Assembly: GCA_028694545.1 (NCBI GenBank) | Contig: JAQVKV010000126.1 | Coordinates: 1-6,728 of the forward strand | Length of the DNA stretch: 6,728 nucleotides | Direction: 5' to 3' | DNA from: Zavarzinia sp. | Lineage (GTDB): Bacteria; Pseudomonadota; Alphaproteobacteria; Zavarziniales; Zavarziniaceae | In this document: piece by piece, positions 1-6,728 of the stretch | Position numbering within the stretch: the stretch's first letter is position 1 | How the letters are laid out: every line of letters begins with the position of its first letter | Notes under the pieces: generated by a model | Told to the model about the DNA's origin: nothing | Database searches by the model: none | What the model saw: only the letters and a program-made list of their open reading frames with translations | Translations under genes and position numbers: made by a program

Positions 1-1062
1 GAAGTTGGTCCAGCGCGTGGCGCCCAGGCCCCGATCCTGGCGGGCGCGCTCGACATGTTCGGCGAAGCGTTCGTCGAGAACCTCGTTGGCGACGATTTCC
101 TCGGCCAGCTTGAACGCCGCATAGGACGCCATGTTGGCCCCCTGACCGAGCACCGGATCGACGACCGCCTGGACATCGCCGAGGGCGATCGCCAGCTTGC
201 CGCTGTCGAGCCGGACATAGGCGTTCCGCACCGTCGGGGTCACGCCGCCCTGAAGGATGTCGAGCGGGCTGTTCGCGAGATCGAATTCCTCCTCGTCGAT
301 GCGTTCCGCGCAGGTCGGGTAATGCTTGCGAAGCTTCCCGAGCAGCAGGTCGAGGAAGGCCCGGGGGTTGTCGTCGTATTTGGCCTTGGCAAGGATCTCG
401 AGATCGCCGCCGATGTGGTTCTCGATGACCAGCGCCGAGACCATGCCGTTGAACGACAGGGTCGGGATTTCGATCATCTCGCCGGCGCCCGGCGAGAAAT
501 ACATGGTGACGGCCCGGGTCTCGGTTTCCGCGATGCCCTTGAACAGGCCGACGCAGAGGGCGCGCTGGGGCTGGGTGAAGGGGGAATGCGCCGGTTGGTG
601 CTGGAACATCTGGCCGAACGGCCCCTTGCCGGTGCAGACGACCAGCAGGTCGTATTTCTCGCTCAGGCCGGCGATGTCGTCGTGACGGATCTGCGTGACG
701 CGGAGGTCGCCGCCACGCCGCACGTATTCTTCCATGAGCTTCGGCTGGTAGATCCGGTAGTCGACCGCGCGGCTGGGCTCCTCGAGCGCTCCGAAGAACT
801 TCAGGGGTTCGGGCGTGCCGACGTAGTAATAGTGGCCGAAATAGCCGTATTTGTCGGAAGGCCAGAAATTCACGCCGAGTTCGTCTTCCCGTCGTACGGT
901 GACGGAATGATGGGCGACGGTGTTGAGCAGGCGCATGCCCCGGTAGTCCTCGACCGGACGGTCCGTGTAGATCGTCGTCTCCACGCCATGCTTCTGCAGG
1001 TAAAGCGCAAGGTGGAGGCCGGCCGTCCCGGCGCCGATGATCCCGATACGCTTGCTGGTCAT
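1..1062 (-). CDS. styA: StyA-type FAD-dependent styrene (or indole) monooxygenase, C-terminus cut by window edge
   Basis: This is the oxygenase of a two-component flavin monooxygenase. StyA uses FADH2 supplied by a reductase (StyB) to epoxidise styrene to styrene oxide in the cytoplasm; relatives oxidise indole. The 354 residues visible begin [15 protein letters not shown], a Rossmann FAD-binding motif with GAGTAG at residues 10-15. The segment RLLNTVAHH (44-52) contains the Arg-Leu-Leu-Asn stretch that in Pseudomonas StyA lies near residues 43-46 by the flavin. Other StyA hallmarks are FGHYYYVG (75-82), SRAVDYR (97-103), [10 protein letters not shown] (168-177) and the late flavin-binding segment [20 protein letters not shown] (295-314). 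Family members are about 415 residues, so roughly 60 residues and the stop lie off the left edge. The start is the ATG at 1062; a purine run of six G then six A sits just upstream as a weak ribosome site. It is divergent from the LysR gene. StyB would be expected further left. Whether styrene or indole is the natural substrate cannot be read here, but the neighbours favour styrene. Confidence 0.93.
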   Translation of the reverse strand, partial: MTSKRIGIIGAGTAGLHLALYLQKHGVETTIYTDRPVEDYRGMRLLNTVAHHSVTVRREDELGVNFWPSDKYGYFGHYYYVGTPEPLKFFGALEEPSRAVDYRIYQPKLMEEYVRRGGDLRVTQIRHDDIAGLSEKYDLLVVCTGKGPFGQMFQHQPAHSPFTQPQRALCVGLFKGIAETETRAVTMYFSPGAGEMIEIPTLSFNGMVSALVIENHIGGDLEILAKAKYDDNPRAFLDLLLGKLRKHYPTCAERIDEEEFDLANSPLDILQGGVTPTVRNAYVRLDSGKLAIALGDVQAVVDPVLGQGANMASYAAFKLAEEIVANEVLDERFAEHVERARQDRGLGATRWTNF

Positions 1063-1082
1063 ATTTTTTCCCCCCTGTCCGG

Positions 1083-1115
1083 AGCCATTCGTTGCGATTA
1101 ATTTACCGAATGGCT
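1083..1115. promoter_or_regulatory. 33-bp inverted repeat upstream of styA, candidate operator or leader hairpin
   Basis: Perfect 9-bp arms AGCCATTCG (1083-1091) and CGAATGGCT (1107-1115) flank a 15-bp AT-rich spacer that itself holds the palindrome ATTAAT (1097-1102). The dyad lies 21-53 bp upstream of the styA start and overlaps the weak -10 candidate for styA. It could be a binding site for the neighbouring LysR-type protein. If transcription starts further upstream it would instead form a hairpin in the styA leader RNA. The symmetry is seen directly; the function is inferred. Confidence 0.55.
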
Positions 1116-1149
1116 ATTCAATCGGAACCGCCTCATATAGATTATTATA

Positions 1150-1166
1150 TATTCCATTAGGGAATA
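1150..1166. promoter_or_regulatory. LysR-box-like dyad overlapping the regulator's ribosome site
   Basis: TATTCC (1150-1155), a 5-bp spacer and GGAATA (1161-1166) form a perfect 6-bp-arm dyad. Centred on it is a T-N11-A pair (T at 1152, A at 1164), the classical core of LysR-type binding sites. The right arm overlaps AGGGAA (1159-1164), the likely Shine-Dalgarno sequence of the LysR gene, and ends 6 nt before its ATG. Occupancy would block the regulator's own expression, which fits the negative autoregulation common in this family. The regulatory role is inferred. Confidence 0.5.
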
Positions 1167-1172
1167 GATGGG

Positions 1173-2075
1173 ATGGATGGCCTGCAGGTTCTGAAAGCAT
1201 TCGTCCGAGCGCTCGAGATGGGCAGCTTTTCCGCCGTCGGCCGCGAACTGGGAACGTCCCAGTCTACCGTCAGCAAGCAGATCGCCACATTGGAGGAAAG
1301 CCTCGGCGTCCAGCTTTTCGCGCGGACAACGCGGCGCCTGAACCCGACCGCGGAAGCACTGGAGCTTCATGAGCATGTTCGCCAGCTCCTCGACGCCATC
1401 GATACGATCCGGGCGGGGGCGCCGAGGCCCGACGCCGTGCCCCGGGGGCCGTTGAGGCTGACGGCGCCGACCAGTCTGGGGCGGGCGCTGATCGTTCCCC
1501 ATGTTCCCGAATTCCTCCGGCGATACCCGGAGGTGACGCTCGACATCGTCCTGACCGACCGGGTGACCGATCTGGTGGAGGAGGGGTTCGAACTGGCGAT
1601 TCGCGCGGGCAATCTGCCGTCGAGCACGATGATCGCCCGTTCCCTCGGCTTGATCGAGCTGACCCTGGTGGGGGCGCCGGCCCTGTTCGAGGGCAGGCGG
1701 GCGCCCGAGACGCCCGTCGACCTGGCGGACTGGAATTGCCTGATCTACACGGGCCTCAAGACGCCCGGGCGGTGGGAATTCGAGTCGGAGCACGGCCGCC
1801 AGGTCGCGGACGTGCAGGGGGGCATGCGGAGCAATGACCTGGACGCGATTTTCGATCTTTGCCTGAACGGCGTCGGGATCGCGGCGCTGCCCGACTGGAT
1901 GGTGTCCGGGCCGGTCAAATCCGGCCGCCTGCGCCCCATTCTGGGCGACTATTATCTGATCCCCCTGCCGGTCAACATCGTCTATCCGCAGACCCGTTTC
2001 CTGACCCTGCGCGCGCGTTGCTTCATCGATTTCATCATCGACGCCCTGCGGCCCGGCGGGGCGAGAATCCCCTGA
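1173..2075 (+). CDS. LysR-type transcriptional regulator, probable regulator of styA
   Basis: This 300-residue protein has the normal length and layout of a LysR-type regulator. The N-terminal winged helix-turn-helix occupies about residues 3-62; its recognition region is SFSAVGRELGTSQSTVSKQI (18-37), followed by LEESLGVQLFARTTRRLNPT (40-59), the family's wing segment. A linker helix spans about 62-82. From about residue 92 a periplasmic-binding-protein-like effector domain starts with RGPLRLTAPTSLGRALIVP and continues through FLRRYPEVTLDIVLTDR (114-130) and ELAIRAG (140-146), features of the large group that regulates single adjacent operons. The start at 1173 is supported by AGGGAA at 1159-1164 and by an in-frame stop at 1158-1160. 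It is divergent from styA and is its most likely regulator. The inducer is unknown; styrene, styrene oxide or phenylacetaldehyde are guesses. The canonical Pseudomonas styrene system uses the StyS/StyR two-component pair instead. Confidence 0.92.
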   Translation: MDGLQVLKAFVRALEMGSFSAVGRELGTSQSTVSKQIATLEESLGVQLFARTTRRLNPTAEALELHEHVRQLLDAIDTIRAGAPRPDAVPRGPLRLTAPTSLGRALIVPHVPEFLRRYPEVTLDIVLTDRVTDLVEEGFELAIRAGNLPSSTMIARSLGLIELTLVGAPALFEGRRAPETPVDLADWNCLIYTGLKTPGRWEFESEHGRQVADVQGGMRSNDLDAIFDLCLNGVGIAALPDWMVSGPVKSGRLRPILGDYYLIPLPVNIVYPQTRFLTLRARCFIDFIIDALRPGGARIP

Positions 2076-2078
2076 GCG

Positions 2079-2108
2079 CGACACCGGCGCCGGCGGGCGC
2101 CGGTGTCG
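2079..2108. terminator. bidirectional hairpin between convergent LysR gene and aldehyde dehydrogenase gene
   Basis: CGACACCGGCGCC (2079-2091) and GGCGCCGGTGTCG (2096-2108) are perfect 13-bp reverse complements around a 4-nt loop. The hairpin begins 4 nt after the LysR stop and ends 7 nt before the last base of the dehydrogenase gene, so it can serve both convergent transcripts. There is no T-tract on either side, so it is not a textbook intrinsic terminator; hairpins without a strong T-run are common at gene ends in GC-rich genomes. Confidence 0.7.
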
Positions 2109-2115
2109 ATCCGGG

Positions 2116-3621
2116 TTACAGAACCACGGTGACGGTCTTTGTCTCGGTATAGGCGTCGAGCGCGGCGGCGCCATTCTCGCGGCCGGCACCCGAAAGCTTG
2201 ACCCCGCCCCAGGGCAGCCGGGCGTCGATCGCGGCCCAGCCGTTGATCCAGACGGAGCCCGCACGAAGGCCGGCCGCCATCCGATGGCTGCGCGCCACGT
2301 CGGACGTCCAGACGACCGCCGCGAGGCCATAGGTCGAATCATTGGCGATGCGCAGGGCGTCTTCCTCGTCGTCGAAGGGAATGATGATGCCGACGGGGCC
2401 GAAGATTTCCTCCTGTGCGATCCGCATGTCGTTGCTGCCCCTGAAGAGGGTCGGGCGAACGAAGAAGCCGTGGCTGTCGTCCACCGTACCGCCGGCCAGC
2501 AGTTCGGCATTCTCGCCTCGGGCGATGTCGATGTAGCCGGCGACCCTGTCGAACTGCGCCTTGCTCGCGAGCGCCCCCATCTGGGTTTCGGGGTCGAGCG
2601 GATCACCCAGCCGTACCGAGCCGGCGGCCGCGGCCATCGCGCTGCTGACCTGGTCGACGATCGAGCGGTGGACCAGGATGCGCGAGCCCGCGGCGCAGAC
2701 CTCGCCCTGGTTGAAGAAGATGCCCATGGCGAGGCCGCGCACGGCAGCGTCGACGTCCGCGTCCGGAAACACGATCTGCGGTGATTTCCCGCCGAGTTCC
2801 AGCGACAGGCGCTTGAAGGTATCGGCGGCGCTGCGGCCGATGGCGCGCCCGGCTTCCGGTCCCCCGGTGAAGGTGATCTTGGCGACCATCGGATGGCGGA
2901 CCAGCGCGGCGCCGGCGGTCTCGCCCCGGCCGGTAACGACATTGATCACGCCGTCGGGGAAGCCCGCTTCCCTGGCCAGCGCCGCGAGATGCAGGGCGGA
3001 AAGCGGCGTCTCCTCGGCCGGCTTGAGGACGATGGTGCAGCCGACCGCGAGGGCCGGCGCCAGCTTCCACATGGTGATCATGAAGGGCGTGTTCCAGGGC
3101 ACGATCGCGCCGACCACGCCCACGGGCTCGCGCCGCGTATAGGAATGGGTGGGGCGGCCGAAATAGCCGCCGGTCGGAATGGTCGTGCCCGTCACCTTGT
3201 CGGCCCAGCCGGCGAAATAGCGCAGCGTGTCGATGGCGTTCGGCAGGTCGAGGATCTGCGTCTCGACGAAGGGGCGGCCGATGCTGATCGAATCCATCTT
3301 GCCGATCAGTTCCTTGTCGCGTTCGATCAGATCGGCGAGGCGCAGGATGAGGCGGCCGCGCTCGGCGCCCGAAAGGGTGCTCCAGGCCCCGGTCAATTGA
3401 GCCGCGGCGGCCCGGACGGCGCTGTCGACATCGGCATCGGTCGAGTCCGGAACGGAGGCGAAGGTCGTCTTCCGGGCCGGATTGATGACGTCGATCCGCT
3501 GCGTGCCCGTGGACGGCAGGGCGCGACCGTCGATGAAATTGTCGAAGGCGCGCGACGGATTGGACCGTTGCGCCAATTCCTGATGGAAGGCGGCATATGC
3601 GCCATCGAGAAGATTGCTCAT
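2116..3621 (-). CDS. styD: NAD(P)-dependent aldehyde dehydrogenase, probable phenylacetaldehyde dehydrogenase
   Basis: This 501-residue cytoplasmic enzyme belongs to the aldehyde dehydrogenase superfamily and would oxidise phenylacetaldehyde to phenylacetate with NAD(P)+. All catalytic elements are visible: VPWN with oxyanion-stabilising Asn177, KPAEETP with cofactor-binding Lys200, SLELGGKSP with general base Glu275, FFNQGEVCAAGSR with nucleophile Cys309, and EEIFGPV with Glu405. The length matches StyD/FeaB enzymes (about 500 residues), and the NQGEVCA cysteine context fits that group. The start chosen is the ATG at 3621, preceded by GGGGGAAACA. The frame stays open upstream to a TTG at 3753, but that 44-residue extension would cover the promoter and has no family counterpart. 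The gene is convergent with the LysR gene and divergent from paaK, whose substrate is this enzyme's expected product. The exact aldehyde is inferred from context; betaine-aldehyde-like or general aromatic aldehyde activity cannot be excluded. Confidence 0.85.
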   Translation of the reverse strand: MSNLLDGAYAAFHQELAQRSNPSRAFDNFIDGRALPSTGTQRIDVINPARKTTFASVPDSTDADVDSAVRAAAAQLTGAWSTLSGAERGRLILRLADLIERDKELIGKMDSISIGRPFVETQILDLPNAIDTLRYFAGWADKVTGTTIPTGGYFGRPTHSYTRREPVGVVGAIVPWNTPFMITMWKLAPALAVGCTIVLKPAEETPLSALHLAALAREAGFPDGVINVVTGRGETAGAALVRHPMVAKITFTGGPEAGRAIGRSAADTFKRLSLELGGKSPQIVFPDADVDAAVRGLAMGIFFNQGEVCAAGSRILVHRSIVDQVSSAMAAAAGSVRLGDPLDPETQMGALASKAQFDRVAGYIDIARGENAELLAGGTVDDSHGFFVRPTLFRGSNDMRIAQEEIFGPVGIIIPFDDEEDALRIANDSTYGLAAVVWTSDVARSHRMAAGLRAGSVWINGWAAIDARLPWGGVKLSGAGRENGAAALDAYTETKTVTVVL

Positions 3622-3724
3622 TGTTTCCCCCGCTGTGCCGAAGCGTGATTTTCTCGGGTCGTTCTGTGGGCTGTCGACTGGGGGAGGCCGCGACGATATT
3701 GCCGGATCGCCCGCCAGTTGGGGG

Positions 3725-3753
3725 ACTTTATGAAAAACCGGTCGGCCGGTCAA
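3725..3753 (-). promoter_or_regulatory. sigma70-like promoter for the aldehyde dehydrogenase gene
   Basis: On the minus strand TTGACC (3753-3748) matches five of six bases of the -35 consensus and is followed, after exactly 17 bp, by TAAAGT (3730-3725), which matches four of six of the -10 consensus. Transcription would start near position 3718, giving a leader of about 95 nt. The 14-bp palindrome at 3737-3750 covers half of the -35 hexamer and most of the spacer, which predicts repression by steric block. Confidence 0.5.
3737..3750. promoter_or_regulatory. operator-like palindrome, copy 1
   Basis: ACCGGTCGGCCGGT is a near-perfect 14-bp palindrome with ACCGG/CCGGT arms. It agrees at 11 of 14 positions with a second element at 3848-3861, and both sit in similar AT-rich flanks. 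The ACCG...CGGT form and its place over a promoter resemble operators of TetR-family repressors of aromatic or acyl-CoA catabolism such as PaaR; that resemblance is from memory and unchecked. It lies 116 bp upstream of the dehydrogenase start. Confidence 0.55.
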
Positions 3754-3847
3754 ATAAATAGGCCCCGAGCGGCGGAGAGGGGGGCCGGGGTCGGAGGGCA
3801 GGAAAGGGAGGGCGAGATGCGGTTTTGAATTTATCCACTTTTAAATG

Positions 3848-3861
3848 ACCGGGCGATCGGT
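3848..3861. promoter_or_regulatory. operator-like palindrome, copy 2
   Basis: ACCGGGCGATCGGT shares ACCG/CGGT ends and the pattern ACCGGnCGnnCGGT with copy 1, starting 111 bp away in the same orientation. It lies 103 bp upstream of the paaK ATG, so each divergent gene has one such element at a similar distance. It is followed by an AT-rich run (TTAATAAATAA) much like the CAAATAAATA after copy 1. It is a likely second site for the same regulator; no gene for such a regulator, for example a TetR-family protein, is in the window. Confidence 0.5.
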
Positions 3862-3963
3862 TAATAAATAAGCATAGAGATGCAGGCTCTGGAGGACGGC
3901 GCGTAGGGAAATGGGCGCGCTGCCGATCCGGACCGCGGCCAAAGAGGCGAACGGGAGGATTCT

Positions 3964-5274
<1,311 letters not shown>

Positions 5275-5281
5275 GGGAACT

Positions 5282-5307
5282 TGCGCCACCACTTCCATGG
5301 TGGCGCA
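5282..5307 (+). terminator. stem-loop between paaK and the DUF1329 gene
   Basis: TGCGCCACCA (5282-5291) and TGGTGGCGCA (5298-5307) form a perfect 10-bp stem with a 6-nt loop, starting 7 nt after the paaK stop. No T-tract follows; the next bases are GGCCCGCGC. It may end or attenuate the paaK transcript before the DUF1329 gene, or act as an mRNA-stability element between two co-transcribed genes. Confidence 0.5.
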
Positions 5308-5373
5308 GGCCCGCGCACGAACGATGAGGGATGGCGCGCGTCCCGGGGAAGAAATCAGGGTAGGGAGCGGAGC

Positions 5374-6728
5374 ATGGGGTTGCGGCATCTCTGGGCGGCA
5401 TTGGTCTTGTCCGCCACCGCTCTCCAGTCGGCATCGGCGGCGAGCTGGGTGGACGAATGGCGGGCGCTGGCGGCGAAGACCGGCTTCGAGGGGCACAAGC
5501 GCTTCGCGGAAATGCTGGCGGACCCGAAGGCGATCGCCCTGGCCGAGGATTGGGAGGCGTTCAGGGGATATTCCGCGCGCAGTCTCGTGGCCGCTGCCAA
5601 TCTGCCGCCCGAGCTGAAGCCGGGCCTCGAGATCACGCGCGAGACCGCAGGGCAGTATCCCTGGCTCGAGGACTATCTGCCCGGCCCGAGCTACGATCGC
5701 CTCATGTCCGCCGACTGGTTCCGGTGGAAGAAGATCCGCATCGTTCCCACCACCCCCTACACCATGTCGCGCGCCCGGCTCGAGGCGACGAAGACGGCGG
5801 GCCCCTTCTCCATCAGCCCCAAGGGCGAGCTGCTCGACGCCAAGGGGAAGTTCGCCCTGCTGATCGAGGCGGGCCCGCCCTACATGAAGCCGACCAATGG
5901 TCTCGAGCTTTATTGGGCCTTTCTCTCGCGCGGTGTCGGCAACGACAATGCCGCGCTCAAGCCCATGCACCTCGTCTCCTGCCTGCCCGACAACAGCGTG
6001 GAGCGACGCTACGAGATGCAGCTCTGGTGGCAGAAGATGCACGGCCGCGTCGATGTCGAGCCAATCGGCGATGTCCGGGGCGAGGACGACACGGTCGAGG
6101 CGGGGTCCATCGTCTTTCTCGCGCCTCGCGACATCAAGGGCCTGGCCGCCACGCGCCGGCGCTTCGCCTCCGCCGACAAGCCCGACGACTTCCGGGGTTA
6201 CGTCCCGACGATGCGGCGGACGCGCATCCTCGGCGGCTCCGACACCCAGGACCCCATGACCCCGGGCATCGAGGCGACATGGGACGAGTGGCGCCAGTCC
6301 TGGCTGAAACCCGATCCGCGCAAGTTCGACTTCAAGATCGTCGGCGAGGGGTTCATCCTCGCCCAGCCCGAGGTCGGCCATGCCTACGACCCCGCGCATT
6401 ACGAGGGGAACGAATGCGAGATCGACGTGATCGATCTCGAACTGCGCCCCGTCTGGTATCTTGATGTGACCGACAAGACCGGCAATTACGTCTATGGCCG
6501 GCGCCGTCTCTACATCGACAAGGAATTTCACTACGCCCAGTACCAGGAAATGTACGACCAGCGCGGCAATCTGTGGCGGGTACTCGACGATGCCCTGGAC
6601 TTCAGCCCGGATACGGGGCTGTGGATGGCGCGCAACTATGTGCTCTGGAACGTCGTCGGCCGGCGCTACAACCGCATCACCATGACCGCCGACTGGTCGA
6701 TCCTGGATCAGGATATGGCCCGAGATCG
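5374..6728 (+). CDS. DUF1329-family envelope protein, 3' end cut by window edge
   Basis: I recognise the family (DUF1329, Pfam PF07044) but no biochemical function is established for this member. The visible 451 residues begin with a Sec signal peptide: MGLRHLWAALVLSATALQSA is a basic then hydrophobic segment, and SASAAS gives a likely signal-peptidase-I cut after Ala22. There is no lipobox cysteine, so a soluble periplasmic protein is expected. Family segments include RRTRILGGSDTQDPMTP (281-297) with WDEW at 303-306, and RPVWYLDVTDK and YGRRRLYID at 358-382, followed by YDQRGNLWRV (394-403). Members are about 450 residues, so little is missing, though the stop is off the right edge. AGGGAG (5362-5367) is the ribosome site. 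DUF1329 proteins commonly sit beside DUF1302 proteins in clusters for steroids, hydrocarbons and other hydrophobic substrates, and a DUF1302 gene may follow. It lies 99 bp after paaK, with a hairpin between, so co-transcription is possible but not certain. Confidence 0.85.
   Translation, partial: MGLRHLWAALVLSATALQSASAASWVDEWRALAAKTGFEGHKRFAEMLADPKAIALAEDWEAFRGYSARSLVAAANLPPELKPGLEITRETAGQYPWLEDYLPGPSYDRLMSADWFRWKKIRIVPTTPYTMSRARLEATKTAGPFSISPKGELLDAKGKFALLIEAGPPYMKPTNGLELYWAFLSRGVGNDNAALKPMHLVSCLPDNSVERRYEMQLWWQKMHGRVDVEPIGDVRGEDDTVEAGSIVFLAPRDIKGLAATRRRFASADKPDDFRGYVPTMRRTRILGGSDTQDPMTPGIEATWDEWRQSWLKPDPRKFDFKIVGEGFILAQPEVGHAYDPAHYEGNECEIDVIDLELRPVWYLDVTDKTGNYVYGRRRLYIDKEFHYAQYQEMYDQRGNLWRVLDDALDFSPDTGLWMARNYVLWNVVGRRYNRITMTADWSILDQDMARD

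Larger units (their letters stand above)
1063..1172. promoter_or_regulatory. divergent styA / LysR promoter region
   Basis: This 110-bp gap separates two divergently transcribed genes, the usual layout for a LysR-type regulator and its target. It is much more AT-rich than its surroundings, with an AT block at 1135-1153 that includes TATATT (1148-1153) as a possible -10 hexamer for the regulator. For styA on the minus strand the best pair I can find is weak: TTCCGA (1127-1122), 16 bp, TAAATT (1105-1100). A weak -35 would fit an activator-dependent promoter. ATTC/GAAT half-sites recur five times: CATTCG at 1086-1091, CGAATG at 1107-1112, TATTCA at 1115-1120, TATTCC at 1150-1155 and GGAATA at 1161-1166. 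Promoter assignment is tentative; the region's regulatory role is more secure. Confidence 0.7.
3725..3872. repeat. imperfect direct repeat of about 37 bp, two copies spanning the operators
   Basis: Copy 1 (3725-3761) and copy 2 (3837-3872) share, in order, a left flank ACTTT, a short A-rich stretch, the 14-bp palindrome core and a right flank containing AATAAATA and ending in AG. Similarity therefore extends beyond the symmetric core and keeps orientation, as expected from duplication of a promoter-operator segment or from two promoters of like design. The central 75 bp between copies shows no such similarity. Confidence 0.5.
3622..3963. promoter_or_regulatory. divergent aldehyde dehydrogenase / paaK control region
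   Basis: This 342-bp gap between divergent genes contains no convincing protein gene. From left to right it holds the dehydrogenase leader (3622-3724), a promoter with an operator-like palindrome (3725-3753), a purine-rich GC stretch (about 3761-3822) flanked at its start by a minor dyad GGCCCC (3761-3766) and GGGGCC (3781-3786), an AT-rich segment (3823-3872) with a second copy of the palindrome, and the paaK leader (about 3873-3963), ending in the strong ribosome site GGGAGG (3953-3958). The paaK promoter is not clear. One weak option is TTTTAA (3839-3844), 17 bp, TAATAA (3862-3867), which would place the second palindrome in the spacer. Confidence 0.7.

Noticed and set aside
55..1101. 348-codon plus-strand open frame opposite styA
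   Set aside because: The minus strand gives an unbroken StyA match over the same span; the plus-strand frame has no recognisable motif.
1098..2942. 614-codon open frame on the minus strand across the LysR gene and the 3' half of the dehydrogenase gene
   Set aside because: It is an out-of-frame shadow of the dehydrogenase followed by antisense of the LysR gene, with low-complexity Pro/Arg/Ser composition and no domain.
2893..3648. 251-codon plus-strand open frame opposite the dehydrogenase
   Set aside because: It is antisense to a complete aldehyde dehydrogenase with all catalytic residues and shows no family features.
3622..3753. A 44-residue N-terminal extension of the dehydrogenase from a TTG at 3753
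   Set aside because: It would overlap the promoter and palindrome, has no ribosome site seen, and makes the protein longer than the family; the ATG at 3621 fits length and ribosome site.
3761..3786. GGCCCC / GGGGCC dyad in the purine-rich stretch
   Set aside because: With a 6-bp arm and a 14-nt loop in GC-rich DNA it is expected by chance, and it has no T-run or gene end beside it.
3880..3906. Eight-codon frame MQALEDGA in the paaK leader
   Set aside because: It is too short to judge, has no ribosome site, and lacks the tandem codon runs of an attenuator peptide.

Overview
The window is GC-rich (about two-thirds G+C by eye), densely coding DNA. Its gene content is that of an aromatic catabolic locus in a proteobacterium, most plausibly an alphaproteobacterium, although the taxon cannot be fixed from sequence alone. 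No tRNA, rRNA, CRISPR array or mobile element is visible. Five protein genes account for almost the whole window. The first and last are cut by the window edges.

Layout: (1) positions 1-1062, minus strand: a StyA-type FAD-dependent styrene/indole monooxygenase, lacking its C-terminus at the left edge. (2) 1063-1172: a 110-bp AT-rich divergent promoter region with two clear inverted repeats. (3) 1173-2075, plus: a LysR-type regulator transcribed away from styA. (4) 2076-2115: a short convergent gap filled by a perfect 13-bp-stem hairpin. (5) 2116-3621, minus: an aldehyde dehydrogenase of the phenylacetaldehyde dehydrogenase (StyD/FeaB) type. (6) 3622-3963: a 342-bp divergent control region with two copies of a 14-bp near-palindrome in similar flanks, one of them inside a good sigma70-like promoter for the dehydrogenase. 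(7) 3964-5274, plus: phenylacetate-CoA ligase (PaaK). (8) 5275-5373: a gap with a perfect 10-bp-stem hairpin. (9) 5374 to the right edge, plus: a secreted DUF1329-family protein with a signal peptide.

Read together, the genes outline a styrene-type route. StyA would epoxidise styrene, with a reductase StyB not seen here. Styrene oxide would be isomerised to phenylacetaldehyde by StyC, also not seen. The dehydrogenase would oxidise phenylacetaldehyde to phenylacetate, and PaaK would activate phenylacetate to phenylacetyl-CoA for the paa pathway. The DUF1329 protein would act in the envelope, where such proteins often accompany DUF1302 partners near hydrophobic-substrate catabolism genes.

The most notable non-coding signals are the duplicated operator-like element between the dehydrogenase and paaK, and the dyads between styA and the LysR gene. 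They suggest two regulatory circuits: a local LysR circuit for styA, and an unseen regulator, perhaps of the TetR family, for the phenylacetaldehyde-to-phenylacetyl-CoA steps. No clearly new multi-gene system is present. The novelty lies in the arrangement and its regulation.
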